64,000 bases of DNA from Cellulomonas chitinilytica (GCF_016862675.1 NZ_BONK01000006.1:226661-290660), one strand, 5' to 3'; positions 18,999-27,199 are shown, numbered from the stretch's first letter. Notes: generated by a model not told the origin, from the letters alone. Program-made: numbers and translations.

Positions 18999-19859
18999 TC
19001 AGTCCGCCAGGGTGCGCCGCCACGACAGGGCCCTCCTCTGCACGAGTCGGACCACCGCGTCGGATCCGTAGCCGAGGACCCCGTAGAGCACGAGGCCGAC
19101 GACGATGATCTCCGTCTGCCCGTAGGTGCGCGCGAGCTCCATCATGTAGCCGATCCCGGCGGTGCCGTTGATCTGCTCGACGACCACGAGCGACAGCCAC
19201 GCGGCCGTCACCGCGAACCGCAGGCCCAGCAGGAACCCGGGCAGGGCGCCCGGCAGGATCACCCGGGTCACGAACCCCCAGCGGGACAGCCCGACCGTCT
19301 CGGCGAGCTCCACGTACCGTGCGTCGATGGTGCGCAGCCCGTTGTGGGTGTGGATGTAGACGGGCACCGCGACGCCGAGCGTGATGGTGACGACCTTCAT
19401 GGGCTCGCCGATGCCGAGCCACAGGATCAGCAGTGGCAGCAGCGCGAGGCTGGGGATGGCCCGCTTGACCTGCACGGGCCCGTCGATGAACGCCTCGCCG
19501 ATCCGGCTGAGCCCGGAGACGAGCGCGAGGGCCGTCCCGACGGCGATGCCGATGAGCAGCCCGAGGAACGCCCGCTGCGCGGACACCGCGAGGTTCGTCT
19601 GGAGCCGGCCGTCGGCGATGAGGTCGCCCGCGGTCGTGACGACGGTCCACGGGGCGCTCAGGGTGCGGGTGTCGATGAACCCGGTGAGGCTGCCCACCGA
19701 CCAGACGACGAGCAACGTGAGCAGGCCGATCGCGGCGCTGCCGCGGATCGGTCGGCCGGGGCCGAGCCGGCGCGTCGTGCGACGCCGGGCCGCTGCCGCC
19801 GTGCCGGTGCCGGAGTGCGGCCCGGTGTGCAGCGCGCGGGGCAGGGTCAGCGTCGACAT
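18999..19859 (-). CDS. SsuC-like ABC transporter permease
   Basis: A 286-residue inner-membrane permease of the nitrate/sulfonate/bicarbonate family. A basic N-terminal tail precedes about six TM helices. The EAA-type coupling loop reads ELAETVGLSRWGFVTRVILP near residue 180, and the GTAGIGYMM segment is typical for SsuC. ATG 19859 overlaps the binding-protein stop by one base (TGATG). It is the second gene of the five-gene operon read leftward from about 20959. Confidence 0.9.
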   Translation of the reverse strand: MSTLTLPRALHTGPHSGTGTAAAARRRTTRRLGPGRPIRGSAAIGLLTLLVVWSVGSLTGFIDTRTLSAPWTVVTTAGDLIADGRLQTNLAVSAQRAFLGLLIGIAVGTALALVSGLSRIGEAFIDGPVQVKRAIPSLALLPLLILWLGIGEPMKVVTITLGVAVPVYIHTHNGLRTIDARYVELAETVGLSRWGFVTRVILPGALPGFLLGLRFAVTAAWLSLVVVEQINGTAGIGYMMELARTYGQTEIIVVGLVLYGVLGYGSDAVVRLVQRRALSWRRTLAD

Positions 19860-20959
19860 CAGGGGTTCGCCTTCCGGTAGGCGTCCGCAGCCTCCGCGAT
19901 GACCGGGGCGAACCGCTCGTCCCAGATGTCCGCGGCGTGGATGGGCTCGTTGCCGGTGGCCTTCGCGAGCAGGTCGATCGTCTCCTGGTGGCGGGCGATC
20001 GGCTCGGTCCAGTCGGCGGGCAGGTCCGGGACGCCCGCGTGGTCGACGAGGTACTGGGCGTCCTTCTCGTCGAGCCCCTGGTCCTTGACGTAGTAGCCCT
20101 CGCGCCACTCGTCGGGGTGGTCGGCGACCCACAGCTTCGCCTGGGCCCACACCCGGACGTACTCGCGCAGCGCGGCCGCCTTCGCCGGGTCGTCGATCAC
20201 GCTCGTCGGTGCGTACAGGTCGCTCGGGTCGTCGCGCAGCCCGTGCTGGACGGTGTGCGCGCCGTCCTTGCCGTACTGGTCGACGTACCGGGCGATCTGC
20301 GCCCCGCCGATGGGCGCGACGTCGACCTCCTTCGCGGCGAGCGCCGTCGGGTACACGTCGCCCGTGCTGGGCAGCTCGATGAGCGTGACGTCCTTCTCGG
20401 TGAGCCCGGCCTTCTTGAGCGCCCGCAGCACGAGGGCACCCTGCGCCTGCCCCGGGCTGTAGGCGATCTTCTTGCCGCGGAAGTCCTCGAGCGACGTCAC
20501 GTCCGGCAGACCCGGCCGGATACCGAACTCGTAGATCGGGTTCTCCTGCCAGTCCTCGCGGTACGACGCCGCGACGATCCGCACGTCGAGCCCCGTCCAC
20601 GTGGCGTGGATCGGCGGGATGTCCGCGACGGCACCGACGTCCAGCGCGTTCGCCCGGAACGCCTCGGTGGTCGCCGGGCCGCCGGACACGTTGGCCCACT
20701 GGAGGTCGAAGTCGACGTGGCTGTCGATCTCGTCGCCGGCGAGCGCCACGGCCTTCTGGGTCGTCGGGTCGCCGACCACGAGCGTGGTCCCGGAGGGCAC
20801 CTGGGTCGGCAGGGCCGCGCCGGGCGCGACGCTGGGCTCGTCGTCGCCGGACGTGGCCGCGGCACCGGCGCAGCCGGCGAGCGTCGTCGCGGCGAGGAGC
20901 AGCGCGGCGACGGCGAGCGGGGCCCGGGATCGGCGACGGGTGGGGTGAGGGGTGCGCAT
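19859..20959 (-). CDS. SsuA-like substrate-binding lipoprotein
   Basis: A 366-residue extracellular binding protein. The signal peptide ends in the lipobox LAGC, with Cys29 as the lipidation site. The mature part has the two-lobe SsuA/TauA/NMT1 pattern: NALDVGAVADIPPIHA, RGKKIAYSPGQAQGALVLRALKKAGL and the AAKEVDVAPIGGAQIA hinge segment. The ligand is probably an aliphatic sulfonate or similar sulfur compound, judged from the operon. A GGAG-like site sits just upstream of ATG 20959. This is the first gene of the operon; its 400-base leader may carry sulfur-responsive control. Confidence 0.9.
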   Translation of the reverse strand: MRTPHPTRRRSRAPLAVAALLLAATTLAGCAGAAATSGDDEPSVAPGAALPTQVPSGTTLVVGDPTTQKAVALAGDEIDSHVDFDLQWANVSGGPATTEAFRANALDVGAVADIPPIHATWTGLDVRIVAASYREDWQENPIYEFGIRPGLPDVTSLEDFRGKKIAYSPGQAQGALVLRALKKAGLTEKDVTLIELPSTGDVYPTALAAKEVDVAPIGGAQIARYVDQYGKDGAHTVQHGLRDDPSDLYAPTSVIDDPAKAAALREYVRVWAQAKLWVADHPDEWREGYYVKDQGLDEKDAQYLVDHAGVPDLPADWTEPIARHQETIDLLAKATGNEPIHAADIWDERFAPVIAEAADAYRKANP

Positions 20960-21160
20960 GGAGGAGCCCTTTCGAGGGGATGACGAGGGACCGCGGGCAC
21001 GACGAGGTGCCGCGGGCGGGCAGGACGGCCGGCCGGGTCGACGGGTCGGTCGACGGGCGCGGCCACAGGTGCGTGGAGCTCTCGCGGTGGGGGACAGCGG
21101 CGCCGGTCGGCCCGCCTGGGTCTCAGGTGGGCGGGGTCCGGCGCCGGCGAGGCAGGACGC

Positions 21161-21283
21161 TCAGCGGCAGGGCCGACAGGGTCCGTCGTCGACGGGGCGC
21201 CGACACGTGCGGCGCGGCCCGGACGGGTCGTCGACGACGGGGCGCAGCCGGGCTGCGCGGTCGGTCACTCGACTCGTGGACAT
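21161..21283 (-). CDS. Candidate cysteine-codon leader peptide
   Basis: An ATG-initiated 40-residue frame in the leader of the SsuA-type operon. Its last 14 residues are CRRPVDDGPCRPCR, so three of 40 codons are Cys and all lie near the stop. Short ORFs ending in clustered Cys codons upstream of sulfur-assimilation genes act as cysteine-responsive attenuators in mycobacteria and other actinobacteria. The ribosome site is weak and the peptide is otherwise unremarkable. An overlapping frame from ATG 21296 begins MVRRHVHE, which also resembles known leader peptides. This is a hypothesis from position and composition. Confidence 0.3.
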   Translation of the reverse strand: MSTSRVTDRAARLRPVVDDPSGPRRTCRRPVDDGPCRPCR

Positions 21284-21301
21284 GCCGCCGGACCATGCCA
21301 G

Positions 21302-21319
21302 TGACACTCGGGAGTGACA
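21302..21319. promoter_or_regulatory. Imperfect inverted repeat in the sulfur-operon leader
   Basis: TGACACTCG followed directly by GGAGTGACA: seven of nine positions pair as an inverted repeat. It lies just upstream of the candidate leader peptide on the minus strand and could be a repressor or activator site. No family was assigned. Confidence 0.35.
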
Positions 21320-21366
21320 AGGGTCAGGACAGGACATTCCGGATCCTGAGACGTCGGGCGGCGGGT

Positions 21367-21618
21367 TCAGCCGTCGTCCGTCCGGCGCCGCCGCACCGCA
21401 CGCACGACCCGGACGACCACCCAGCCCACGCACCAGACGATCAGCAGGATCGCACCCACCAGCACGAGCGTCGTGTACCAGTCGGCGGGGGCGTCCGCCG
21501 AGCTCGGCAGGTTCACCACCAGGAGGACCACGGCGGCGACGACCACGAGCGCGAGCGTGTACCGCGCCCACGCGGGCAGGCGGGTGAGGTCGACCCGACG
21601 TCGTGCAGGCCCCGGCAT
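21367..21618 (-). CDS. Small two-helix membrane protein
   Basis: An 83-residue protein with a basic N-terminus (MPGPARRRVDLTRLP), TM helix 1 at about residues 17-35, a short loop with polar residues (PSSADAPADWY) and TM helix 2 at about 46-68, followed by an Arg-rich tail. No family is recognised. ATG 21618 gives the best N-terminus. It is divergent from the large effector-like gene at 21728, with 109 bases between. Confidence 0.6.
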   Translation of the reverse strand: MPGPARRRVDLTRLPAWARYTLALVVVAAVVLLVVNLPSSADAPADWYTTLVLVGAILLIVWCVGWVVVRVVRAVRRRRTDDG

Positions 21619-21727
21619 GGCGTCATCGTGGCACGTCCCGGCCCCGGGCCGTCGGCCCGCGAGGCTGCCCTTTCGGGTAGCAGGGGCGGCCCTGGGGCGC
21701 GCGGCACGGCGGTGCGACGCTGGCCGG

Positions 21728-24700
21728 GTGGCCCGTGGCGCGCACACCGAGCAGAACCACGCCGGGCAGGAGGCGGAACGCGCGGCCCGGTCAGTCGGTG
21801 CTGCCCATGCTGACGTCGAGGTCACGGCCGTGCCCGAGGTCGTCGACATGCGCGACGTGGGCGTGCTCGCAGAGCCGGGCGAGGGCGCCACCGCCAGGGC
21901 CGACCCGCCACGAGGGAGCGGGCCGTCGCTGCTGCGCCTGCAACGGGCCGCGGGCAACCAGGCGGTGGCCGCGATGCTGCACGCGCGCCGCCGCGGTCCC
22001 GCCCCCGTCGTGCAGCGCGACATGGCCGGGACGCTCGAGGCGCGCGCCCAGCAGCAGATCGAGGCGGCGAAGGCCGCCCGGGCCAAGGATGCGCCCGAGG
22101 GCGAGGAAGGCGAGAAGCCGGCCCCGCCGAGCCGCGAAGAGGTCGCCGCGGAGAAGGCCAAGCAGAAGCAGGCGATGTCCGGTGCGGTCGCGCCCCCCGA
22201 CACGTCCGGGGCCCGGTCGGAGACCGCGAGCGCCGCGAACGCCGCGAAGGCGGAGGCCGCGAAGCCGCCGACGCCCGTCGCCGAGGGGAAGTCCGCGGGC
22301 GGTGCCGCCGACGGCGCCGCCGCGGGCGGTGGCGCCGGAGCCGGTGAGGTGGCTGCCGCCGCCCAGGGCGCCGCCGCCGCGGCCGCAGCAGCCGCCGCCG
22401 TCGTCCCGCCCGACCTCCCCGCACCCGTCGAGGTGCCGGTGCGGAACGAGACCGTGAACGCCGGCGGCCGGCAGATCCCCGCGGACCCCGCGATGGAAGG
22501 GGCGGTCGCCGGGGTCGCCGCCAAGCTGCAGGCCCTGCGCGCAGGAGCGCATCAGGTCCGGACGGCCGCCGCCGCCGAACGGGCCCAGTCGCACCGCACC
22601 GAGGGGCTCCTGCAGGCAGGCCGCAGCGGGGTCGCCGACGCCGCCGCCGGGATCACCGCGCTGCAAGGTCACAGCGCCCACCGCAAAGGCGTCGTCACGC
22701 AGGCGAAGGCCGCCCTCGAGGTGTCGCAGCAGAAGGCCGACACGGTCGCGTCGGGAGCGCCCGAGGTCACCGCGAAGAGCGAGGAGGGCGCGCAGAAGTC
22801 GGGGCCGATGGCGACGGAGTCGAAGGGGCTCGCCGCCGAGAACTCGTCCAAGCAGCCTGAGGACGCCGAGGCCGCCGGGCAGTCCGCCGAGCAGGGCTCC
22901 AAGCTCTCGCAGGTCGGCACGGACATGGGGTCGATCGACTCGACGATCGGCCAGACGAAGGCTCGCGCCGGCCAGCTCGCCGCCGAGGCCGCACAGGCGA
23001 AGGCGTCGAACACCGCCACGCAGGGCAAGATCGCCGAGACCGAGCAGTCGATCGCCGCGACCGACGCCAAGGCCGAGCAGATGACGGCCCAGAACGACGC
23101 TGCGCGGGCCCGTCTCGACGGGATGGCCGCGCAGCCCGCGGCGCACCGGAACCAGGCGACCGCGCTCGACGAGCAGGGCCAGTCCCTGCACGCGGCCTCC
23201 ACGCAGCTCGAGGCCCGGCTCGCCGCCGCCCAGCAGACGTACGTCGCGGGCATGGCCTCGACGCCCGCGCCCGTCCCCGCCCGGCGGGGCGCCGCCGCCG
23301 TGCAGCGCGCCGGCTACGAGGACCGCACGACGCTGGACCCGGCCAAGGCCGTGACATCGACGCTGCCGTCCTGGCTCACCGGCGAGGACCCGCCGAACGC
23401 CGTCAACGCCCAGAAGCACAAGGAGGAGGAGGACGCCCGGCGGGCCGCGGAGATCGCCGAGATCGAGAAGGAGGCCGGCGGGCACTTCGAGACGCTCACC
23501 GCGTCGCAGAAGGCCGGGATCGCGCTGCGCCTCACGGGGCGCAACCTGTTCAAGGAGGTCGGCGCGACGAACCTGCCGAAGTTCGGCCTGTCGATCCTGC
23601 GCGGGTTCGTCGACCCCCGGATGTCGCTCATGGGCGTCGTGCACGGCGTCGGGTCCATCGCCACCGGCGTCGCGAACCTGTTCTCCGCCGAGCAGTGGGC
23701 CAAGGACCCCCTCGGCAACGCCCTCAAGTCGTCCGCCGACATCGCCACCGGCGTCACCATCGTGCTCGGGTCCATCGCGGGGCTTGCCGTCTCGATCGGC
23801 ATCATCCTCACCGCCGTCGCGATCATCGGGTCGATCTTCTCGTTCGGTGCCGTCGGGCTCGCCCTCGCGCCGATCATCGCGTTCTGCGGGACGGTCGCGT
23901 CGACCGTCGGGCCGTGGGCGCTGTGGGCCGCCGCGATCGCGCTCACCCTGCACGGGCTCGTGTTCATCAAGAACCTCATCGACGCCGCGACCGCGAGCAC
24001 CGCCACCGAGCTGCAGCAGAACTCGGACCAGATGACGGAGGACGCCAAGAACGCCGGGGCGATGGCGCTGCAGATCGGCATGGCGAAGGCGATGGAGCTC
24101 GGCGGGAAGATGCTCGCCGGGCGGGGTGGCGGCGGTGGGACCGGCGAGCCCGTGCCCGCGGGCGGTGGGGGGACCGGCGAGCCTGTGCCCGCCGGTGGTG
24201 GTGGCGGCGGGGCGCCGGAGCCGGTGCCTGCAGGCGGGGGTGGCGGCGGGGCGCCGGAGCCCGTGCCTGCAGGCGGGGGTGGTGGGGGTGCGCCCGAGCC
24301 GGTGCCTGCAGGCGGGGGTGGTGGGGGTGCGCCCGAGCCGGTGCCCGCAGGCGGGGGCGGCGGACCTGAGCCGGTGCCGGCGCCTGAACCCGTACCCGCG
24401 CCCGAGCCCGTCCCGGCGCCCGAACCTGCTCCGGCGCCCGAACCTGCTCCCGCACCGGAGCCAGTTCCTGGTCCTGAGGGACCGGTGCCCGAAGGTCCGG
24501 CGCCGGAGGGCCCCGCGCCGGAAGGTCCGGCGCCGGAGGGCCCGGCGCCGGAAGGCCCCGCGCCCGAGAACGCCCCTGAGGGGGCCACCCCCGAGAAGGC
24601 GCCCGAGGGGGCAACCCCCGAGAACGCCCCCGAGGGGACCACCCCCGAGAAGGCGCCCGAGGGGACCACCCCCGAGAACGCCCCGGAGACCACCCCCGAG

Positions 24701-25354
24701 GGCGCCCCGAAGCCCGCCGAGCAGGTCAAGTGGCCGCCCGACCCGCCGCAGGGCAAGAAGCCGGCGGTCGGCGAGCCCGGTGCTGCGGAGTGGCGGTACC
24801 AGCGCTACCTGCAGAAGGCGTACAAGGCCGGCAAGGGCCCGGGGGACGTGCTGTCGTTCGAGGAGTACGTGGCGGAGCACTACAGCCAGGTCGAGGCGGG
24901 CAACCGTCCGGGCCGCCGCGGTGGCAAGGAGCAGGTGGCCGCCAAGGAGAAGCTCACGGAGGCTGAGGGCGTCCAGGAGACGGAGAACGTCAAGCTCGGG
25001 AAGAACTACCCCGACGGCGTCTCGCCGAAGCCGAACGCCGCGGGCGGCCGCGACTACTTCGAGGTCGGCAAGATGCTCAAGAAGGGCATCCCCGAGGCGC
25101 GCGAGCGACCGAAGCTGCAGGCCGAGATCGACTCGCTCGGGCCGAACGACTCGATCACGTTCGTCGACAAGATGGACACGTCGAACCGCATCACCTACCG
25201 CAAGGGTGACACGATCGCGGGGGGTGGCAGCGGACCGCCCCCGCCCGCGCAGCCTCCCCTGACCGAGGGCCCGACGCCCGAAGGCCCGACGCCCGAGGGG
25301 CCCGCACCGGAAGGCCCGGCCCCGGAGGGCCCGACGCCCGACGAGGAGCTGTAG
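21728..25354 (+). CDS. Large eCIS-cargo-like/polymorphic toxin-like protein
   Basis: A 1,208-residue protein with no signal peptide. In order: a short N-terminus; LLRLQRAAGNQAVAAML (about residues 69-85) followed by VVQR, a motif pattern typical of proteins encoded with extracellular contractile injection systems and of DUF4157-type neighbours; Ala/Lys/Glu-rich coiled-coil-like helices (about 100-515); a second AAVQR (about 522); a hydrophobic stretch of several potential TM helices (about 632-755); Gly/Pro/Glu repeat linkers (about 800-998); a compact C-terminal domain (about 999-1168) with DYFEVGKMLKKG and GPNDSITFVDK; and a PEG-rich tail. This layout suits a delivered effector. GTG 21728 is the likeliest start but lacks a clear ribosome site. 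The C-terminal domain's activity is unknown. Confidence 0.7.
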   Translation: MARGAHTEQNHAGQEAERAARSVGAAHADVEVTAVPEVVDMRDVGVLAEPGEGATARADPPRGSGPSLLRLQRAAGNQAVAAMLHARRRGPAPVVQRDMAGTLEARAQQQIEAAKAARAKDAPEGEEGEKPAPPSREEVAAEKAKQKQAMSGAVAPPDTSGARSETASAANAAKAEAAKPPTPVAEGKSAGGAADGAAAGGGAGAGEVAAAAQGAAAAAAAAAAVVPPDLPAPVEVPVRNETVNAGGRQIPADPAMEGAVAGVAAKLQALRAGAHQVRTAAAAERAQSHRTEGLLQAGRSGVADAAAGITALQGHSAHRKGVVTQAKAALEVSQQKADTVASGAPEVTAKSEEGAQKSGPMATESKGLAAENSSKQPEDAEAAGQSAEQGSKLSQVGTDMGSIDSTIGQTKARAGQLAAEAAQAKASNTATQGKIAETEQSIAATDAKAEQMTAQNDAARARLDGMAAQPAAHRNQATALDEQGQSLHAASTQLEARLAAAQQTYVAGMASTPAPVPARRGAAAVQRAGYEDRTTLDPAKAVTSTLPSWLTGEDPPNAVNAQKHKEEEDARRAAEIAEIEKEAGGHFETLTASQKAGIALRLTGRNLFKEVGATNLPKFGLSILRGFVDPRMSLMGVVHGVGSIATGVANLFSAEQWAKDPLGNALKSSADIATGVTIVLGSIAGLAVSIGIILTAVAIIGSIFSFGAVGLALAPIIAFCGTVASTVGPWALWAAAIALTLHGLVFIKNLIDAATASTATELQQNSDQMTEDAKNAGAMALQIGMAKAMELGGKMLAGRGGGGGTGEPVPAGGGGTGEPVPAGGGGGGAPEPVPAGGGGGGAPEPVPAGGGGGGAPEPVPAGGGGGGAPEPVPAGGGGGPEPVPAPEPVPAPEPVPAPEPAPAPEPAPAPEPVPGPEGPVPEGPAPEGPAPEGPAPEGPAPEGPAPENAPEGATPEKAPEGATPENAPEGTTPEKAPEGTTPENAPETTPEGAPKPAEQVKWPPDPPQGKKPAVGEPGAAEWRYQRYLQKAYKAGKGPGDVLSFEEYVAEHYSQVEAGNRPGRRGGKEQVAAKEKLTEAEGVQETENVKLGKNYPDGVSPKPNAAGGRDYFEVGKMLKKGIPEARERPKLQAEIDSLGPNDSITFVDKMDTSNRITYRKGDTIAGGGSGPPPPAQPPLTEGPTPEGPTPEGPAPEGPAPEGPTPDEEL
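24121..24719 (+). repeat. Blocks of in-frame coding repeats in the effector linker
   Basis: Three successive repeat types. From about 24140 to 24360 there are 33-39-bp units coding EPVPAGGGGG(GAP). From about 24365 to 24470 there are short Pro-Glu-Val/Ala units. From about 24480 to 24710 there are PEGPAPEG-type units, then about 36-bp units coding NAPEGTTPEKAPEG. All are multiples of three and keep the frame, so copy number can change without disrupting the protein. They form a flexible linker before the C-terminal domain. Confidence 0.9.
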
Positions 25355-25412
25355 ACCGACCGCGTCGGCCACGACGGCGCAACCCCGATGCTCGTGACGA
25401 AGGAGGTATCGC

Positions 25413-25847
25413 GTGGCCATGTTCCTGCACGTGTTCGCCAGGTCGGGCGCCGCGCTCGACGTCGACGCCGTGGCGGAGGCGGCGGAGATGGCCTGGACGG
25501 GCGACGACCCTCTCGAGCTCGACCACGAGACGGACGGCGACCAGGTGCTCCGGATCAGCGTGCCGGGCGCCGGGCGCCCGATCACGGTGCTCGTCGCCTC
25601 GGCCGAGATGGTCAAGGACATGGTCGACGAGGTGCTCGAGGAGCACGACCAGGCGCCGGAGAAGGTCGTGGAGCAGATCCGGGCGACGAAGCAGGTGGTG
25701 AGCTTCGAGGTGTTCCCGGAGCGGCTCGACGACGACGGGTGGGAGGTGGTCGACGCGATGGAGATGTCGGTCGCGCGGGCGCTCGACGGCCTGGTCGTCA
25801 CGGACGACGGCATCTACGACGCGCACCTGAAGCAGCTCGCGCCGTAG
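25413..25847 (+). CDS. Small acidic protein, candidate immunity/partner of the effector
   Basis: A 144-residue, strongly acidic cytosolic protein 58 bases after the effector stop on the same strand. It has one of the best ribosome sites in the window (AAGGAGGT at 25400-25407), which supports GTG 25413 over ATG 25419. The fold looks alpha/beta, with a long acidic helix (DMVDEVLEEHDQAPEKVVEQI) and a closing VARALDGLVVTDDGIYD segment. No named family was recognised. Small acidic proteins directly after toxin-like genes are often immunity proteins, so this is the leading guess. An adaptor or chaperone for loading is the alternative. Confidence 0.7.
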   Translation: MAMFLHVFARSGAALDVDAVAEAAEMAWTGDDPLELDHETDGDQVLRISVPGAGRPITVLVASAEMVKDMVDEVLEEHDQAPEKVVEQIRATKQVVSFEVFPERLDDDGWEVVDAMEMSVARALDGLVVTDDGIYDAHLKQLAP

Positions 25848-25857
25848 GGCGGGCCGC

Positions 25858-27105
25858 TCAGCGGACCTCGAGCACCGTCCACCAGTCGTTCTGGTCGCGC
25901 CCGTCGAACCCGGTGACCTCGTCCTGCCCCGAGGTGAGGCGTGGGTCCGACTCGCGGTGCGAGTGCAGCGCGGCACCGGTCGCGACGTGCACGAGCCGGA
26001 CGCGGGATCCGGCGAGCCAGGCACCGCCGCCGTCGACCTCGACGCGCCAGTCGTCATTGCCGTCGCCCACGCCGTCCGTCCCGAACGCGGTCACCTCCTG
26101 CTGGCCCGTGAGCGGCGACGGGAAGCCCGCGTGGCTGTGCAGGTTGCGGCCGGTGCGGACGTGCCGGAGGCGGACGACGTCGCCGTCGGTGAGCTCGCGG
26201 CCGCCGTCGTCCGGCGGGGTGCCGTGCGGGGCGGCCAGCCGCCACAGGTCGTTGTCGTCGGACCCGCCGTACGTCGTGACCTGCTGCTGGCCCGACGTGC
26301 CGGGGTGGGTGTAGACGGCCGGGTGGGAGTGCAGGGACCGGCCGGTCCAGACGTGCGACAGCTTGAGCGTGACGCCGGTCCGCAGGTGCAGGTCCTCGTC
26401 GAGGGCGACGGAGCCGATCGTGCGGGGCCGCTTCGCCGAGTACGCCTGCACGAAGAACCCGCGCCACTGCGGGCCGTTGCTCGCGGTCCAGCCGAGCTGC
26501 CCCGGGTCGGACGTCAGGCGGACCTCCTGGCCGGGGCTGTTGTTGTCGTAGACGAGGACGGTGGCGCGGCCCGACGGCTCCTTCTCGTACCCGTAGGCCA
26601 GCACCTGGTGGTTCTTCCCGATGTCTCCGAGCGACCGGGCGACGACGAGGCCGAGCGGCACGGGGCGGCCGGCGTCGACCGCGGCGACGACCTTCGGCAG
26701 CTCGTCCTCGTGCGTCCAGCGGCTGACGCCCTTCGAGATCCAGGTCGCGTTGTCCGAGCTCTGCGTCCACGTCACGAACTTCGCCGCGGTGCCCGTGCGG
26801 AACGAGTCGAAGAGCCGGGAGCGGATGTCGTCGGCGAGCCAGTGCCCGTCGGGCGGGACGCGGCCCGGTGCCCACAGCGTGGCCGGCCAGCGCGGCACCG
26901 GACGGCCGGCGTTCCAGTGGTCGAGCGCCAGGTACGCCATGCCGCCGCACCGGCCCGACGTCGTGATCTCGAACGCGCCGACCGACAGGAGGACGTCGAC
27001 GAACCGGTTGGCGAACGCGAATCCGTGCACCGCCGGGTCGAAGCCCGGGACGCGCCCGGACCGTGCGCGGGTCGCGGTGCCGGCCCCGGGTGTCTGACCG
27101 CTCAT
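25858..27105 (-). CDS. Papain-like (C39-like) domain protein with three MIR-type repeats
   Basis: A 415-residue protein with no signal peptide. The N-terminal half (about residues 20-235) resembles bacterial cysteine-peptidase-like proteins: Cys in TSGRCGGMAYLALDHW, His in NHQVLAYGY, and Asp/Asn in LVYDNNSPGQE would form the triad. The C-terminal half has three about 55-residue MIR-type repeats, each built on LRHVRTGRNLHSH, GQQEVT and NDWW/NDLW elements. MIR repeats often bind glycans or proteins. ATG 27105 follows a GGGAGG ribosome site. The stop is ten bases from that of the acidic protein gene. The link to the effector pair is by position only. Confidence 0.7.
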   Translation of the reverse strand: MSGQTPGAGTATRARSGRVPGFDPAVHGFAFANRFVDVLLSVGAFEITTSGRCGGMAYLALDHWNAGRPVPRWPATLWAPGRVPPDGHWLADDIRSRLFDSFRTGTAAKFVTWTQSSDNATWISKGVSRWTHEDELPKVVAAVDAGRPVPLGLVVARSLGDIGKNHQVLAYGYEKEPSGRATVLVYDNNSPGQEVRLTSDPGQLGWTASNGPQWRGFFVQAYSAKRPRTIGSVALDEDLHLRTGVTLKLSHVWTGRSLHSHPAVYTHPGTSGQQQVTTYGGSDDNDLWRLAAPHGTPPDDGGRELTDGDVVRLRHVRTGRNLHSHAGFPSPLTGQQEVTAFGTDGVGDGNDDWRVEVDGGGAWLAGSRVRLVHVATGAALHSHRESDPRLTSGQDEVTGFDGRDQNDWWTVLEVR

Positions 27106-27199
27106 CGGTGCCTCCCTGCTGGTGAGGGCCGGCGCGACGTCGTGCCCGTCGCACCGACTCTGCCAGGAGGAGGCACCCGACGCCCTCGCTGATACGACC

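Larger units (their letters stand above)
20960..21366 (-). promoter_or_regulatory. Long leader region of the sulfur operon
   Basis: The 407 bases between the binding-protein start and the next gene hold no full-size gene. Read leftward they contain an imperfect inverted repeat (21302-21319), a 40-codon open frame ending in clustered Cys codons (21161-21283), and GC-rich inverted segments between 21100 and 21160 that could form an attenuator. No SAM-riboswitch core was recognised by eye. The length and contents suggest post-initiation control. Confidence 0.4.

Noticed and set aside
20960..21366. SAM riboswitch in the sulfur-operon leader
   Set aside because: No recognisable conserved core of a known SAM riboswitch class was seen by eye; a covariance-model search would be needed to revive the idea.
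24121..24719. Repeat block considered as a mobile element or CRISPR
   Set aside because: Units keep a single reading frame and encode a low-complexity linker; there are no spacers or terminal inverted repeats.
21791..25813. A 1,340-codon open frame opposite the effector gene
   Set aside because: Its sequence is Arg/Gly/Leu repeats produced by reading the effector's coding repeats backward; the forward frame has recognisable motifs and a partner gene.
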